NCBI GenBank assembly: GCA_951394405.1
Contig: OX596337.1
Coordinates: forward strand, 4,526,001 to 4,590,000
Origin: Coprinellus micaceus
Taxonomy: Eukaryota; Basidiomycota; Agaricomycetes; Agaricales; Psathyrellaceae
DNA: 64,000 bases
Reading direction: 5' to 3'
Positions within the stretch are counted from its first letter, which is position 1. Each line of letters opens with the position of its first letter. Below are positions 1-9,568 of this stretch, piece after piece. Below the pieces are notes generated by a model that had not been told where the DNA came from, ran no database searches, and was given only the letters and a program-made list of their open reading frames with translations. A program made the translations under genes and the position numbers.

Positions 1-425
1 AAAGCGTGAGTCGTACGTTCGAGTGCTTCATTGGTACGGGCAAGCTGTTCATTCTTGTGGATGAGCCGAGAGTTATCTTGGTGGAGCGCATTGACAGAGT
101 TGACAAGGCTACGGATGAGGTGCGAGAGCTTGTGGACCTCATCAATAATGTCGGCAAGGTCCCCAAGGCGCTCCGGCTCATGCTCAACAAAGGTAGAGAC
201 TGGGGAGAGAGCACACCTGCGAGGAGGAGCTGAAGCACTTGCTGAGTCTGGGCATGCGTCAGTCCAAGGCTCAACACCTAACAGGATGAACTTACCATGC
301 ATAGACAAGTGAGCGAGGTCTATGTATCCACGTGGGGTCAACATGCTGAACAGTGAGAAGAGAAGCTTGCTACATACCGTGTTGAACTTGCGCCGTTGTG
401 GTGTGCAAGCGAGAGGATGTGACAT
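1..425 (-). CDS. Partial gene, coiled-coil-like protein of unknown function
   Basis: The minus strand reads an open frame from an ATG at 425-423; an in-frame TGA lies just upstream of it. Exon 1 is 425-296 and the 48-nt intron 295-248 has GTAAGT, a CTGAC branch-like site and CAG. Exon 2 (247-1) runs off the window. The protein starts MSHPLACTPQRRKF, passes a Ser/Ala/Pro stretch, and then has a charged helical run (for example LADIIDEVHKLSHLIR and HKNEQLARTNEALE) with heptad-like leucine spacing, so a coiled coil is likely. No family was recognised and the 3' end is missing. It diverges from the gene starting at 785. The frame-preserving intron and the helical composition argue for a real gene. 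Confidence 0.5.
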   Translation of the reverse strand, partial: MSHPLACTPQRRKFNTVCSKLLFSLFSMLTPRGYIDLAHLSMHGKFILLGVEPWTDACPDSASASAPPRRCALSPVSTFVEHEPERLGDLADIIDEVHKLSHLIRSLVNSVNALHQDNSRLIHKNEQLARTNEALERTTHA

Positions 426-784
426 GCCCACGATCAACAACTCGAAGACAATGGGGGGAATCTTGGAGAGTCATTGCAAAAGCGGAAAATGGTGGGGAAG
501 ACGAAGGGAAAGTGGGGGAACGAACAAAAGAATGGGGAGTGTCGCACGGTTAAAATGTGACGGTTTGTTTGCTCAAATCCTTTGGATCATACAGGGAGTC
601 ACGCAGCAAGGACAACGTGAGGCGAATGATAGGAGAATGAATCATTAAATGAGTCTTTGGAACAGCAACAAAATGATCTTGTCTGGGGACGTGAGAAGTT
701 AGCCAGCAGGAACGAAGAAAACATAGCTCCTCAGGCCATATACATACAATTTGCCATGTTGTACCCCCAGGTCAAGACCCTGCC
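426..784. promoter_or_regulatory. Divergent intergenic region
   Basis: This 360-bp stretch lies between the divergent starts at 425 (minus) and 785 (plus). No ORF with coding character is seen. It presumably holds both promoters, but I see no clear motif. Confidence 0.35.
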
Positions 785-3700
785 ATGACAAGAAAAGAGT
801 GGACATGTCGACTCCAGAGGCGCTTCCTCGACAAGTGTGTTGCTGCCATCATTGCCATAAAGCAGGCCAAGTCTCGCCGGGCAAAGGCAACGCTTATGGC
901 TGACACATTCAAGGCATGGGACAAGAGGTGGCCACACCACCAGCCTACTGAAGAGGAAATCGAAGCAGCTCGTGCTGAGCTTATACCAGCCAAGGGAGGG
1001 AAGCCTGCCCGCATGCGTACCTATGAAGAGGCAAAAGCGAAAGTGTACGCAACAATTTGTGAGGCTAAAGCGAAAGCGTACGCAACAATTTGTGAGGCTA
1101 AATTCAAGGTGGGTTCCTCCCTCCATCACCCATGAGTGACGTTTGACTGGCCGTAACCACAGCAAATTCGAGTCTGGTTCCAGAACCACACCCGCGAGGG
1201 AAGCATCACCCTCAAGCAGCTGGAGGCTGCTGCCAGAATCGTCGTCGTTGACAGCAGCACAAAGGCAACTTGCAGCATTCTCAAGCTCACCCCAAAGCGA
1301 ACTTTACTTCGCTGGCAAGCATTCCTCGCCATTGAGGGCAAGAACATTCGCCCCGAGATTGACGCCGCTTGGGAAAAGCAGCCTGGTAGCGCCGCCGCCA
1401 AGAAGAATAAGTGGCTCGAGTTCCTCTGTGGAGAGGTTACCGAGAGGATGGACAAAGCCTCACCCAAGAAGCTCGAGGAGGTCGAAGAGTACTGCAAGTC
1501 CTGGAATCCCTACTCTCAGAAGGACAAGACCATCAGTGACCGCAACGCACGTTGCCTCGCGTACGCTCTCAGCCATAGTTACCCATACAATAGTCATGCT
1601 AAGATTGTACATTCAGAGCGATCCCGAAGATTGACAGAACCTTGCAGGGCGCGACTGAGGCACTGAGCCAACAGACCGGATGGGCAAGTATGATGGTCGT
1701 TGGCAGTCCTGACCCTGAGACAGAGAACAGGCAGATTAAGGTGGTTTTGTAAGTAATTCTTTCTTTTTTTGATTGTACCCTCTCGAAAACTTACAAACAA
1801 TACTCACCTATATTTAGGTGTATGCAGCCACCTATCACTGGTGGTAAGACGTTTGAAGAATGGCTCGGGGTAGAGAAGTACGAGGCGCTGGTTCAGAGTT
1901 TTGTCGATTACGTTGACAACGTCCTCAGTGGTGAGTCAACAATGCTCCTTGGGATGCTGGACATGCACTCACTTGCCGTACCAGGTGCGGAGGGGCGAAA
2001 GGAGTGGGTGTATGTGCCTGAGGGAGAGGAGCTTGGTGAGGGATGCATCTCCGACAGTGACGATGAAGACAATGTGACTCGGCGACCCATGACCAACGGC
2101 ACTCCGATAAACATCAATATGCATGATTCGGACGACGACGCCAGCGATAGCGGCGGTGATTCTTCATCATCAAGCGATGATGAAGTGCTCACCAAGACGA
2201 AGGGAAAGACGAAGAAATCTGTCGAGAAGGTTGCCCCCCGAATGTCCGCCTATGAGCTACAGTGCGAGAAGCAGATCGCCGAAAACAAAGCCAAACTCCA
2301 GGAGGTGTTTGGCACTGAGTCACCCTCTCTGACCTTGAAGAATGGTGGGGCCAGGAAGAAGGGTACGGCAAAGGGAGGGAGATGCGAGGGTGAGAGCACC
2401 AAGGGGGGAAAGAGTAAGGATGAAGGTGGGAAGAGGGCAAGAAAATCAACTCATTTGAACGGCGGCGCTAATGCGGGCCTAGTAACGTGAGTTTAGTTTC
2501 GTTATGCTGTGTCGACGTACTGATTCTCACATTTGCTCCTCCCATAACCCCCACAACATCCACTGCACACTGTGATGCTCTTCGATGTGCCCCTATTCAC
2601 CCCTTCGATGCTACCTCCTTCGCTTGCAACAGAGGAGATGTTGCCACAGGTTCGAGTGCCAACGACGTCATCGAAAAGGCCCCGAACGGTGAGAATGTTG
2701 TCCAGGTCATGCCTGATGGCATGGGGATAGGTGGTTTCAACGTCGACAGCGACCTCCTCACTTCCGGGAATGCTGACCTTGATGCCAGCAAGGGCCTGGA
2801 AGATGTCCTCATGGAAGACATCATCTCTAACGGCGAGAAAAGCGATACCGATTCTGACGCCAGGAAGACCAATACCGACTATAGCGCCCAGAAGAACGAC
2901 ACAGAAGCCGACAGTCAGGACGACGCCGCACCCAATAACGATGTTCCGAAGCTCAATGTGGAACTTGTAGCCCAGGCGGACCACACTGCACCCCAGCCCA
3001 ACGAACCGAAGAACAATATGCCAAAGCCCAATGCAGAACTCACAGCCCAGGCGGACCTCACCACACCCAAGCCCAACGAACCGAACACCCAGAAGAATGG
3101 CGTGCCGAAGCCCAACGCCGAACTTGCAGCCCAGACAGACCACTCTGCGCCCAAGCCCGATGCGGAGCTCACAGCCCAGACGGACTGCACTGCACCCGAG
3201 CCCAACACACCGAAGAACGATGTGCCGAAGCCCAACGTGGAATTCACAGCCCAGGCGGACCTCACCACACCCAAGCCCGACGAACCGAAGAACGGCGCCG
3301 AACTCACTGCCCAGATGGACGATACTGAAGCCGACAAGAGCACCAAACTCAGGACCAATGCCGATCCCAAGAACAACGAGCGCCCTACCGAGCCCACCAT
3401 AGACCAATCGAACCACAGCGCTGATGGAACCAACAGCATCGAGGCGCCGAGTAAAGGCAGCGCCCAGCCTGGCGTTGAGGCGGATAACGGTACGCCTTCT
3501 ATTCCTTCTACATTGCTCCCCTCCTCACAAACCCCAATATCAGACGAGTCCAGGCCACCTGCCAGTGCAATCGCCGGGATGGAGGGAGGGTGGCCCGTTC
3601 TGACCAGTGCGTCGGTTGACCCACGCTGGCGTTCACTAATGAACGCCTTCGTCGTCTTCGAAATCGGCGGTCCACCCAGTGGAGTAAGTAAATTAAACTT

Positions 3701-4258
3701 GCTCATGTGTCCTATACTGATTTGACGACCGAAAAGAAACTGAACGTCGCTGGTCGTCCAGGCGAAATCAAGACTTGGATTGGATCCAGGAAGAAGGCTG
3801 TCATCCCGAACGTCAGCACCATAGACTACGGCGCCCGCTGGAGCAAGTGGTGGGAGCTTCTCCAGCCTGAATGGAGGGTGGATGAAGTCGGGGGTAGGAA
3901 GGGGCGCGAGGTCCCTGATGGGGGTGACTGGGTTGGGTTGAACAAAGGGGGGACATCAGGTATGTATACGGTGATGGTGTCTCTCGCCTGGTGGGTAGGT
4001 AAGGTATCGGAAGCAGATGATCCGCTTTGGGAGATCGTTGGGGATGTTGAGTGGGCCCTCACCGAGCTCGCAAAGCTCCCGCCGGGGACACCAAAGCCGA
4101 AGGGTAAGCGCCCATCTGCTGTGATGGATGAGGCAGCCATTGTTTCCAGTCCACGCAAGCAGTACGTCTCCGCGTCCTTTGTATTGTATTATAGCTAATT
4201 CTCCTGCATCACCTACAGCTCAAAAACTGCAAAGGCACTCAACGCCAGTGGTCTGTGA
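785..4258 (+). CDS. Uncharacterised Agaricomycete-type protein, paralogue 1 (about 1012 aa)
   Basis: Seven exons (785-1108, 1163-1560, 1617-1748, 1818-2486, 2633-3683, 3737-4161, 4219-4258) sum to 1013 codons in one frame. Introns are 53-70 nt except 2487-2632 (146 nt). The N-terminal part contains RVWFQNHTRE, a WF-x-NHTR signature I recall from many unannotated mushroom proteins. Next comes a region around QQTGWASMMVVGSP. The middle is acidic/Ser-rich and then carries degenerate Pro/Lys/Asn repeats. The C-terminal module has WSKWWELLQPEW and SLAWWVGK. A 36-nt tandem duplication near 1030-1100 repeats YATICEAKAKA. The gene at 9569 shares this architecture, and its last two introns have the same phases (0 and 2). 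Function is unknown; no catalytic motif is visible. Confidence 0.75.
2935..3330 (+). repeat. Degenerate coding tandem repeats in paralogue 1
   Basis: Units of roughly 14-18 residues recur about seven times, with the core PKPNAELTAQADLTTPKPNE. The length varies between units and no unit breaks the frame. It looks like an intrinsically disordered, fast-evolving linker. Confidence 0.75.
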
Positions 4259-4515
4259 CCTGGTTGGCTCGTGGCCAGGCTCTTGATTCTCTATATACCC
4301 CGCTCTGCCCTTTCCGCCCTACTGCTCTCTATGTAAATCCCATTGGTTCCCTTCTCAGTCTTCACCCCATCTCAGTCAGCTGTATATACCCCCTCGATAT
4401 TACACCCCCGCTCCCCCTTTTCCGTTCACTACTTCCATGCCCCTCGACTCTCTGCTTTTGTTCTCATTTGTGCGTGTTTGTTCCTCCAGGCATCGTTCCC
4501 ATATACCCACAATAG

Positions 4516-4855
4516 AATGATTTCGCCGCCATGCATTATGATTACTCGCAATTTGCAAGGGTTTATGATGCGAGAAGGTGAGTTATGATTTTGTTTGAGG
4601 CTGCTACAAGATCTTATGGTTATGACAAGGACAAGGAAGTTATGATTGTGCTGCCTTCACCATTATGATTGGGTTTACACTGGTTATGATTTCGCGCGCC
4701 CCGCACTCATGATTTCGCCACCCTCACAGGTATGATTGACTGTCCGCTTATTATGATTTCATTGAGACAAAGTTATGACTATGTATGAATTGTTTATGAT
4801 TGCAGGAGGTTTGGGGCACTCTGGCTTGTATGATTGGTATTGAAGAGTTATGATT
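4516..4855 (+). repeat. Cluster of same-strand TTATGATT octamers
   Basis: Eight exact TTATGATT octamers start at 4536, 4583, 4640, 4663, 4684, 4751, 4794 and 4848. Near copies lie at 4516, 4562, 4708, 4731, 4773 and 4830. All are on the plus strand with irregular spacing (21-67 nt). The region is noncoding and starts about 260 nt after the stop codon of paralogue 1. Confidence 0.8.
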
Positions 4856-5198
4856 GAACACAGGCCAATTAACAATAATCATTAAACCCACGGGATCTAA
4901 CACTGCATACCAGCGACTAAACCGCATTTTAATCATTAACTAGCCAATAAGCACTCGTACTAGGGGCCGCTCGAGCTCTTGTGGCTGCGAGTCCAAGGGT
5001 AGACGCAATAGGGACATATGAAGTGGAATTGAGAGGCTTGAACTTGTGTTTCCGGGCCTTGGGGTTGGGTTTTCCTGGAGCCATCACTCAAGGGGTGAGC
5101 AGAAGATTGGTGAACAGAAGAAAGGTATGATGATTCTCAGCGTGGTGCAGCCCTACACCAGTCACGGTTTTGTGGTTACAATCCTATGTCCACTACCC
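4856..5198. other. Intergenic region, nothing recognised
   Basis: No gene, strong repeat or terminal inverted repeat was seen here. It probably contains the promoter of the gene starting at 5199. Confidence 0.3.
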
Positions 5199-5972
5199 AT
5201 GGGACGGTGCCCCAAGTACTTCACAGAGGAAGAAAGAAGGGTGGCCAGACACGCTCTCGCGTCTCAGTGGAGCAGCTCACCGACATAAGCACGACTCTCT
5301 CGTCGTCTTTCTTGTCTTGACTGATGTTCAAACATGTCTAGTGCTCGTTTGGCTCACTCTGCGAGTAATCACCGCGCATACAGCAAACACAGAATTGCCC
5401 AAAACGCTGACATCACCGTCGACAAAAGGATTAATTACTGGGGAAGTCTGCCGATGGTTTTAGAGGATGTTCAAGTATTCATTCACTTTTGGGACGGCAG
5501 CTCATCCCTCCCTCTCAACTATGAACGAGATATCACCGACCACGATCTAGGAAACCTCACGGGCCTTCCCCCGTACAAGAGCGACCTTCTCACCCATCCC
5601 GCATTCAAGGAGATTTGGGAGGACTCGCTGCACGACGCGCTTCGGGGATATGACGTGCGCCAGTACATCGAAGCTGCCTGGGGACGCATATCCCAATGCC
5701 ACACGGCTACTACCCTTGACCTCTCTAACGAACTCAAAAGACACTATGATCAGCTTCTTTTCGAATGGGATGTTTGTTGGATGGGGACTCGGAATGCAGG
5801 ACGGGATAGGGATGTTGTAATGGAACATTTTACGCTGTGCAGGGCATGTTGGACAGTGAGGTGTATTCAATACACCATAGAAGACTTGAACACTCTCAAA
5901 GATGGTTCCAATGGACGCCTCATCGCCGTTCTTTGTGATCGCATTTTTAACCTCAGGTGTAGCACAAGCTAA
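5199..5972 (+). CDS. Unknown protein with basic N-terminal motif (about 232 aa)
   Basis: An ATG at 5199 opens MGRCPKYFTEEERRVARHAL. The frame then needs an intron, best placed at 5267-5341 (GTGGAG...CTAG); a donor at 5261 is also possible. Exon 2 (5342-5972) continues with ARLAHSASNHRAYSKHR to a stop at 5972, and the exons sum to 233 codons. The Lys/Arg-rich PKY-x(n)-ERR-x-AR pattern resembles a short basic module I recall from unannotated mushroom proteins, often near transposon-like loci; that recollection is not checked. The rest (FIHFWDGSS, WEDSLHDALRGYDVRQYIEAAW) is acidic and aromatic-rich with no recognised domain. It converges with the minus-strand gene ending at 6097. Confidence 0.5.
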
Positions 5973-6096
5973 TACTTATGTCGATAGCACTCACAAGAAG
6001 GTCCATGAATAGCAAATGATATTCATACGACGAACACAACAAAATGACAAGAACAGATAGAGAGGAAGGCGGCGACATCTGGGGGACTTGGGTGCT

Positions 6097-6657
6097 CTAC
6101 TCGGTGGTAACCATGATCTCATCAGAAGTCCCAAGATCGACCGATTGGATGGCATTCGCGAGGGCGTCGACAACACTGTTGTTGGGGACGAGTGGCGACA
6201 TGGTTTCATAATGGTTGGCCAGAAGGGCGGCTTCCATGTCTTGAATGGCCTGGATCCTGGCTCGGTAGTTGCGGACCCTGAGTCTGAGAAGGTGAATTCG
6301 CTCCTGAACGATGGGCAGGTTCATGTGACTTTCAGTATACAACGTGGGGTGTCCAGTGTAGTACCTTAAGGCGGCCATCAAACGCTGGATGATGTTCATC
6401 AGCAAGCCCAAAACAACAAAACATTGACTCACAGTGTGGCTGTCCAAAAAGGCTTGTCCAAGGTAAGGGTCAACGCTGTCTGGGAGAGGAGAACCTCTGG
6501 GAACGGGTAGACCGTAAGTACGAACCCACCAGTCCCAGAAGAGCTTGTGGAACTCGGCGATGTTGCCGTTGGCCAGCATGGTCTGGAGGACATCAATAGC
6601 GCCGAGACAGAGGAAGTTGATCTGCTCTTCAGAAAAACCGAGATGGAGGGTAGGCAT
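6097..6657 (-). CDS. Hypothetical protein (about 170 aa)
   Basis: The ATG at 6657 gives MPTLHLGFSEEQINFL. A 48-nt in-frame segment (6432-6385) begins GTGAGT, contains CTGAT and ends CAG, so I read it as an intron; exons 6657-6433 and 6384-6097 then give 171 codons. Retaining it would also keep the frame open. The protein has an aromatic stretch (HKLFWDWWVRTYGLP) and a C-terminal amphipathic helix (RIHLLRLRVRNYRARIQAI). No family was recognised. Confidence 0.5.
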   Translation of the reverse strand: MPTLHLGFSEEQINFLCLGAIDVLQTMLANGNIAEFHKLFWDWWVRTYGLPVPRGSPLPDSVDPYLGQAFLDSHTVSQCFVVLGLLMNIIQRLMAALRYYTGHPTLYTESHMNLPIVQERIHLLRLRVRNYRARIQAIQDMEAALLANHYETMSPLVPNNSVVDALANAIQSVDLGTSDEIMVTTE

Positions 6658-8059
6658 ATTGGTGTGGCTATGAGAATAGATATTGGCCTGCTGAGGGTGT
6701 GAGGGTAACAGAAGGGTGCTTACCTTCAAGGGGGAAATGGGGGACACTGTGGGGATCCCACTTCCAGGAGGTCCGCCTTAAATGTTTTCAGCAGGACGTT
6801 ACGATTTCAGCAGGACGTTACCAGGGCTGTCAAAATCACCCCCGCGTTCTACACCGACCTTCTATGACACGAGGCATTTCTCTCTCCAGCTTAGATTCAG
6901 AATCGTGATGCCAGATCTGGTGGGGTAGTCCAATTTGGTCAATCGATGGTGAACTGCCGTCGTCTCTTCATCCAATCAGATGTCGCTTTAGAGCCGACTG
7001 ATATTGAGGAAAATAAAAACAATTGCATAGTATATTAACGACTGTATGTTTCAGGGTCTACAAAGTCGTATCATGCTTCCTTTTAACCCTTCTATCCATT
7101 GGCTGTACTAAAAGGTTGGCCTTTTTGCTGGAAATTATAGACTCGAAACCTCTCGCAAGTTTGTCTCATAGCATGCTAATGCAGGTTGAGGTCAGACTTC
7201 CAGTTGAGCTCCACGCATTTGAGAGGAAAAGTTCAATATGGGAATCTGGGCGAGTTTAAATACTTGGTTGTCTGCATCTAATTTGGCTCCATAATGAATT
7301 CAACAAGTGCCCGTGTTCACATGATACAGCTGACTCTTTTATCTGAGAGATACGCCGAAAGGGTGTCAACGGGGAGATCTGTAAATGGTGTCAACGCTCA
7401 GAACTTACTCTGAATTATAGCTTGAGCATGAAAATTCAAACTCTTTTAAGTCCGGCGTAATGCTCTCAATCCGATGCTACTGAAGTGCATCATCGCGTCT
7501 GTGTGCCGCAGATTGCCTCCTCTGGATAGATGGCGGGATTCATCCACGGTTTTCAGGTCAGAATGGAGAGCTTGGATACTTATTTGTTAGTAGTACCTAT
7601 TTACATGATGTGTGGTGTCTATTACATAGTCTCTGTGTGCGATAACAAAGGTAGCTGGAGTACAAGGAGCCCAAACACAATTTAGGCGCCGAAGGCAATT
7701 GGCCCTGAAGACCGGAGATAGGGGCTCATTGCCATCTTAGGCGTTTGCATTCAGCATATGGGACTCGGGAACTTCAAGTCACTCTACAATCGATCTTTGG
7801 GTTGGAACACAAAAAACTCCAAGATAAATAAGCGTTATATTTGGGGAGAGAGACACACAGAGACACATTTACAGGCAAGGAAACACAGAGGTGGTAGTAT
7901 AACAGAGGGAATGAGGATCATCAGTGGTGGTACAAGCACAAAGGCATGGCTAAGTCAGAGCACGCAATAAGGAAGTGAGGCGATAGGAGAGAGGACGGGG
8001 GGGCAGGACTCAAGATAGGTAACAGAAGAAGGACCGCCCCTACCCCCCGTGCGGTACAC
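6658..8059. other. Intergenic region without a gene
   Basis: No ORF here has convincing coding character. A 15-nt direct repeat (TTCAGCAGGACGTTA) occurs twice near 6787-6822. The part at 7000-7740 is AT-rich with no terminal repeats that I could find. Confidence 0.35.
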
Positions 8060-9234
8060 CTACAAGTACACGATGAGGCCCCGAGAGTATGCAACTTCGT
8101 ACACAGTGTAGGCCTCGTGGACGCCAGAGGTGAACTTGGAGAAGCACGCATTCCCAATCCCCGTGACGTATGGGGTAGCGTTCTCCCTGTAAATTCATCA
8201 ATAAAAATCCCAGCAAGAAGTAGAAGGTACTTACCAACCAGCGAAGACCCCAACACGACGACCACATGTGACGGTGTGGTAATGGGGAGCTAGGGTTGAA
8301 GAGATCAGCAAGGGGAAGAATGTCAAGTGAAAGTAATGAAGGGCGACGTACCACCGTCAGCGGCGTAGAGAGCCTCGGAGGGTTGAGGGATCGTGGTTCC
8401 AGTGGGAAGAGGGTGGGTCCCAGGAAGAACCTGGCTGATGGGAGGAAGAACGGGGACATGCCTGAGAGCAGGAGGGGGCCCAGCAGGGATAGCAGCAGGG
8501 ACTTGAGCAGAAGCCGCAGAAGGGACCTGAGGTGCGGCGACTGTGGCGGTCGAAGTCGCAGTGGGGACAATGGAGGGTGTGGCAGCGGAGATAGAAGCGG
8601 GAGTAGCAGCGGGACCTTGAGTGGGAGTTGCAGCGACCGTGGCAGCCGAAGTCGCAGTGGGGACGACAGAGGGGGTCACAGTCGCGTTGACAGCGGGAGT
8701 CGCAGTTGTCGTGGAGGAGGTTCCAACGACAGCAGAGGAGGAGGATCCCCCTGCAACTGCGGAGGAGGTCCCAGCGACGCCAGAGGTAGAACCCCCTGCA
8801 ACGACGGGCTGGTATGGCCCATCGGGGCCAAGGTTAGAGGAGGCAAGGAGGCAAGAGACTTCAGCAAAGTCTTCCTCGCTGTAGTCGTATTGGTCATCCT
8901 CACTCCCCTCATTGTCCTCGTCAGCCTCGACGGGAGTGAGGATGATGCCAAGGCCCTCGCAGACGTCGCAGGACATAGCGCCTGAAGAGAGACGTTTGGC
9001 GAAGAAGAGAGGAAGACGATACCGAGGGAACGTACGGAAGTTTCCATCGGCCAATTCGGTGAGTTGACGATGACCTGAGTAGAGGGTTAGCTGGTGCATG
9101 AGGTGCATATTGGGGATAGGGTGTAATGGAGACTCATGGGCGTCAACGGCGAGCATGATAACACCAAGGAGCTCTCGCAGTCGACAGGTGAGAGGAAGGC
9201 AAACTTTTGCCTGTTGCTTGCCAGAGCTCGTCAT
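8060..9234 (-). CDS. Protein with C-terminal RNase H1-N/viroplasmin-type domain (about 354 aa)
   Basis: Exons 9234-8352, 8289-8235 and 8186-8060 sum to 355 codons. Introns are 62 and 48 nt with good GTACGT/GTAAGT donors. The last 60 residues read HYHTVTCGRRVGVFAGWENA, then TPYVTGIGNACFSKF, ending in a Tyr/Ala-rich helix. This matches the RNase H1 N-terminal/caulimovirus viroplasmin fold pattern (Y-x-V-x-x-G-R-x-x-G-[IV]-[FY]-x-x-W ... V-x-G-x-x-x-A-x-[FY]-x-x-F), which binds RNA:DNA hybrids in RNase H1 and occurs alone in many mushroom proteins. Residues about 150-290 are low-complexity Ala/Thr/Ser/Pro. No RNase H catalytic domain follows, so the nucleic-acid role is inferred. The start follows the first in-frame ATG. 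Confidence 0.7.
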
Positions 9235-9568
9235 GGTGTGTAAATCAGAAGTTGGGGTGAGTGATGGTTGGAGAGAGGAGGGGAAATCCAATGATGGACA
9301 CAAAGGGGGCTAGGTTCAAACCTTTATACGTTCACTGCTGTTTGGCCAACTATTTGGCATCGATGTCCCTGGGGGCACGAGTCAATTCATCTGAGATCCT
9401 GAATATGAAGAAGGAAGTCAGTGATCGGAGTAGGATCTGAATATATCACCCTCTCCGCCTGTGGTGAAGTCCGTTTTCGATCCCTTGTTGAAGGTCTCTT
9501 GCACCATTCGCACCATACCCCAGTCCTTTACACCACCCGTACCATACCCCCAGACATGCCACCTCGAA

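Noticed and set aside
2502..3416. 304-codon minus-strand open frame
   Set aside because: It mirrors the Pro/Lys repeats of the plus-strand gene; the plus frame joins exactly to flanking exons.
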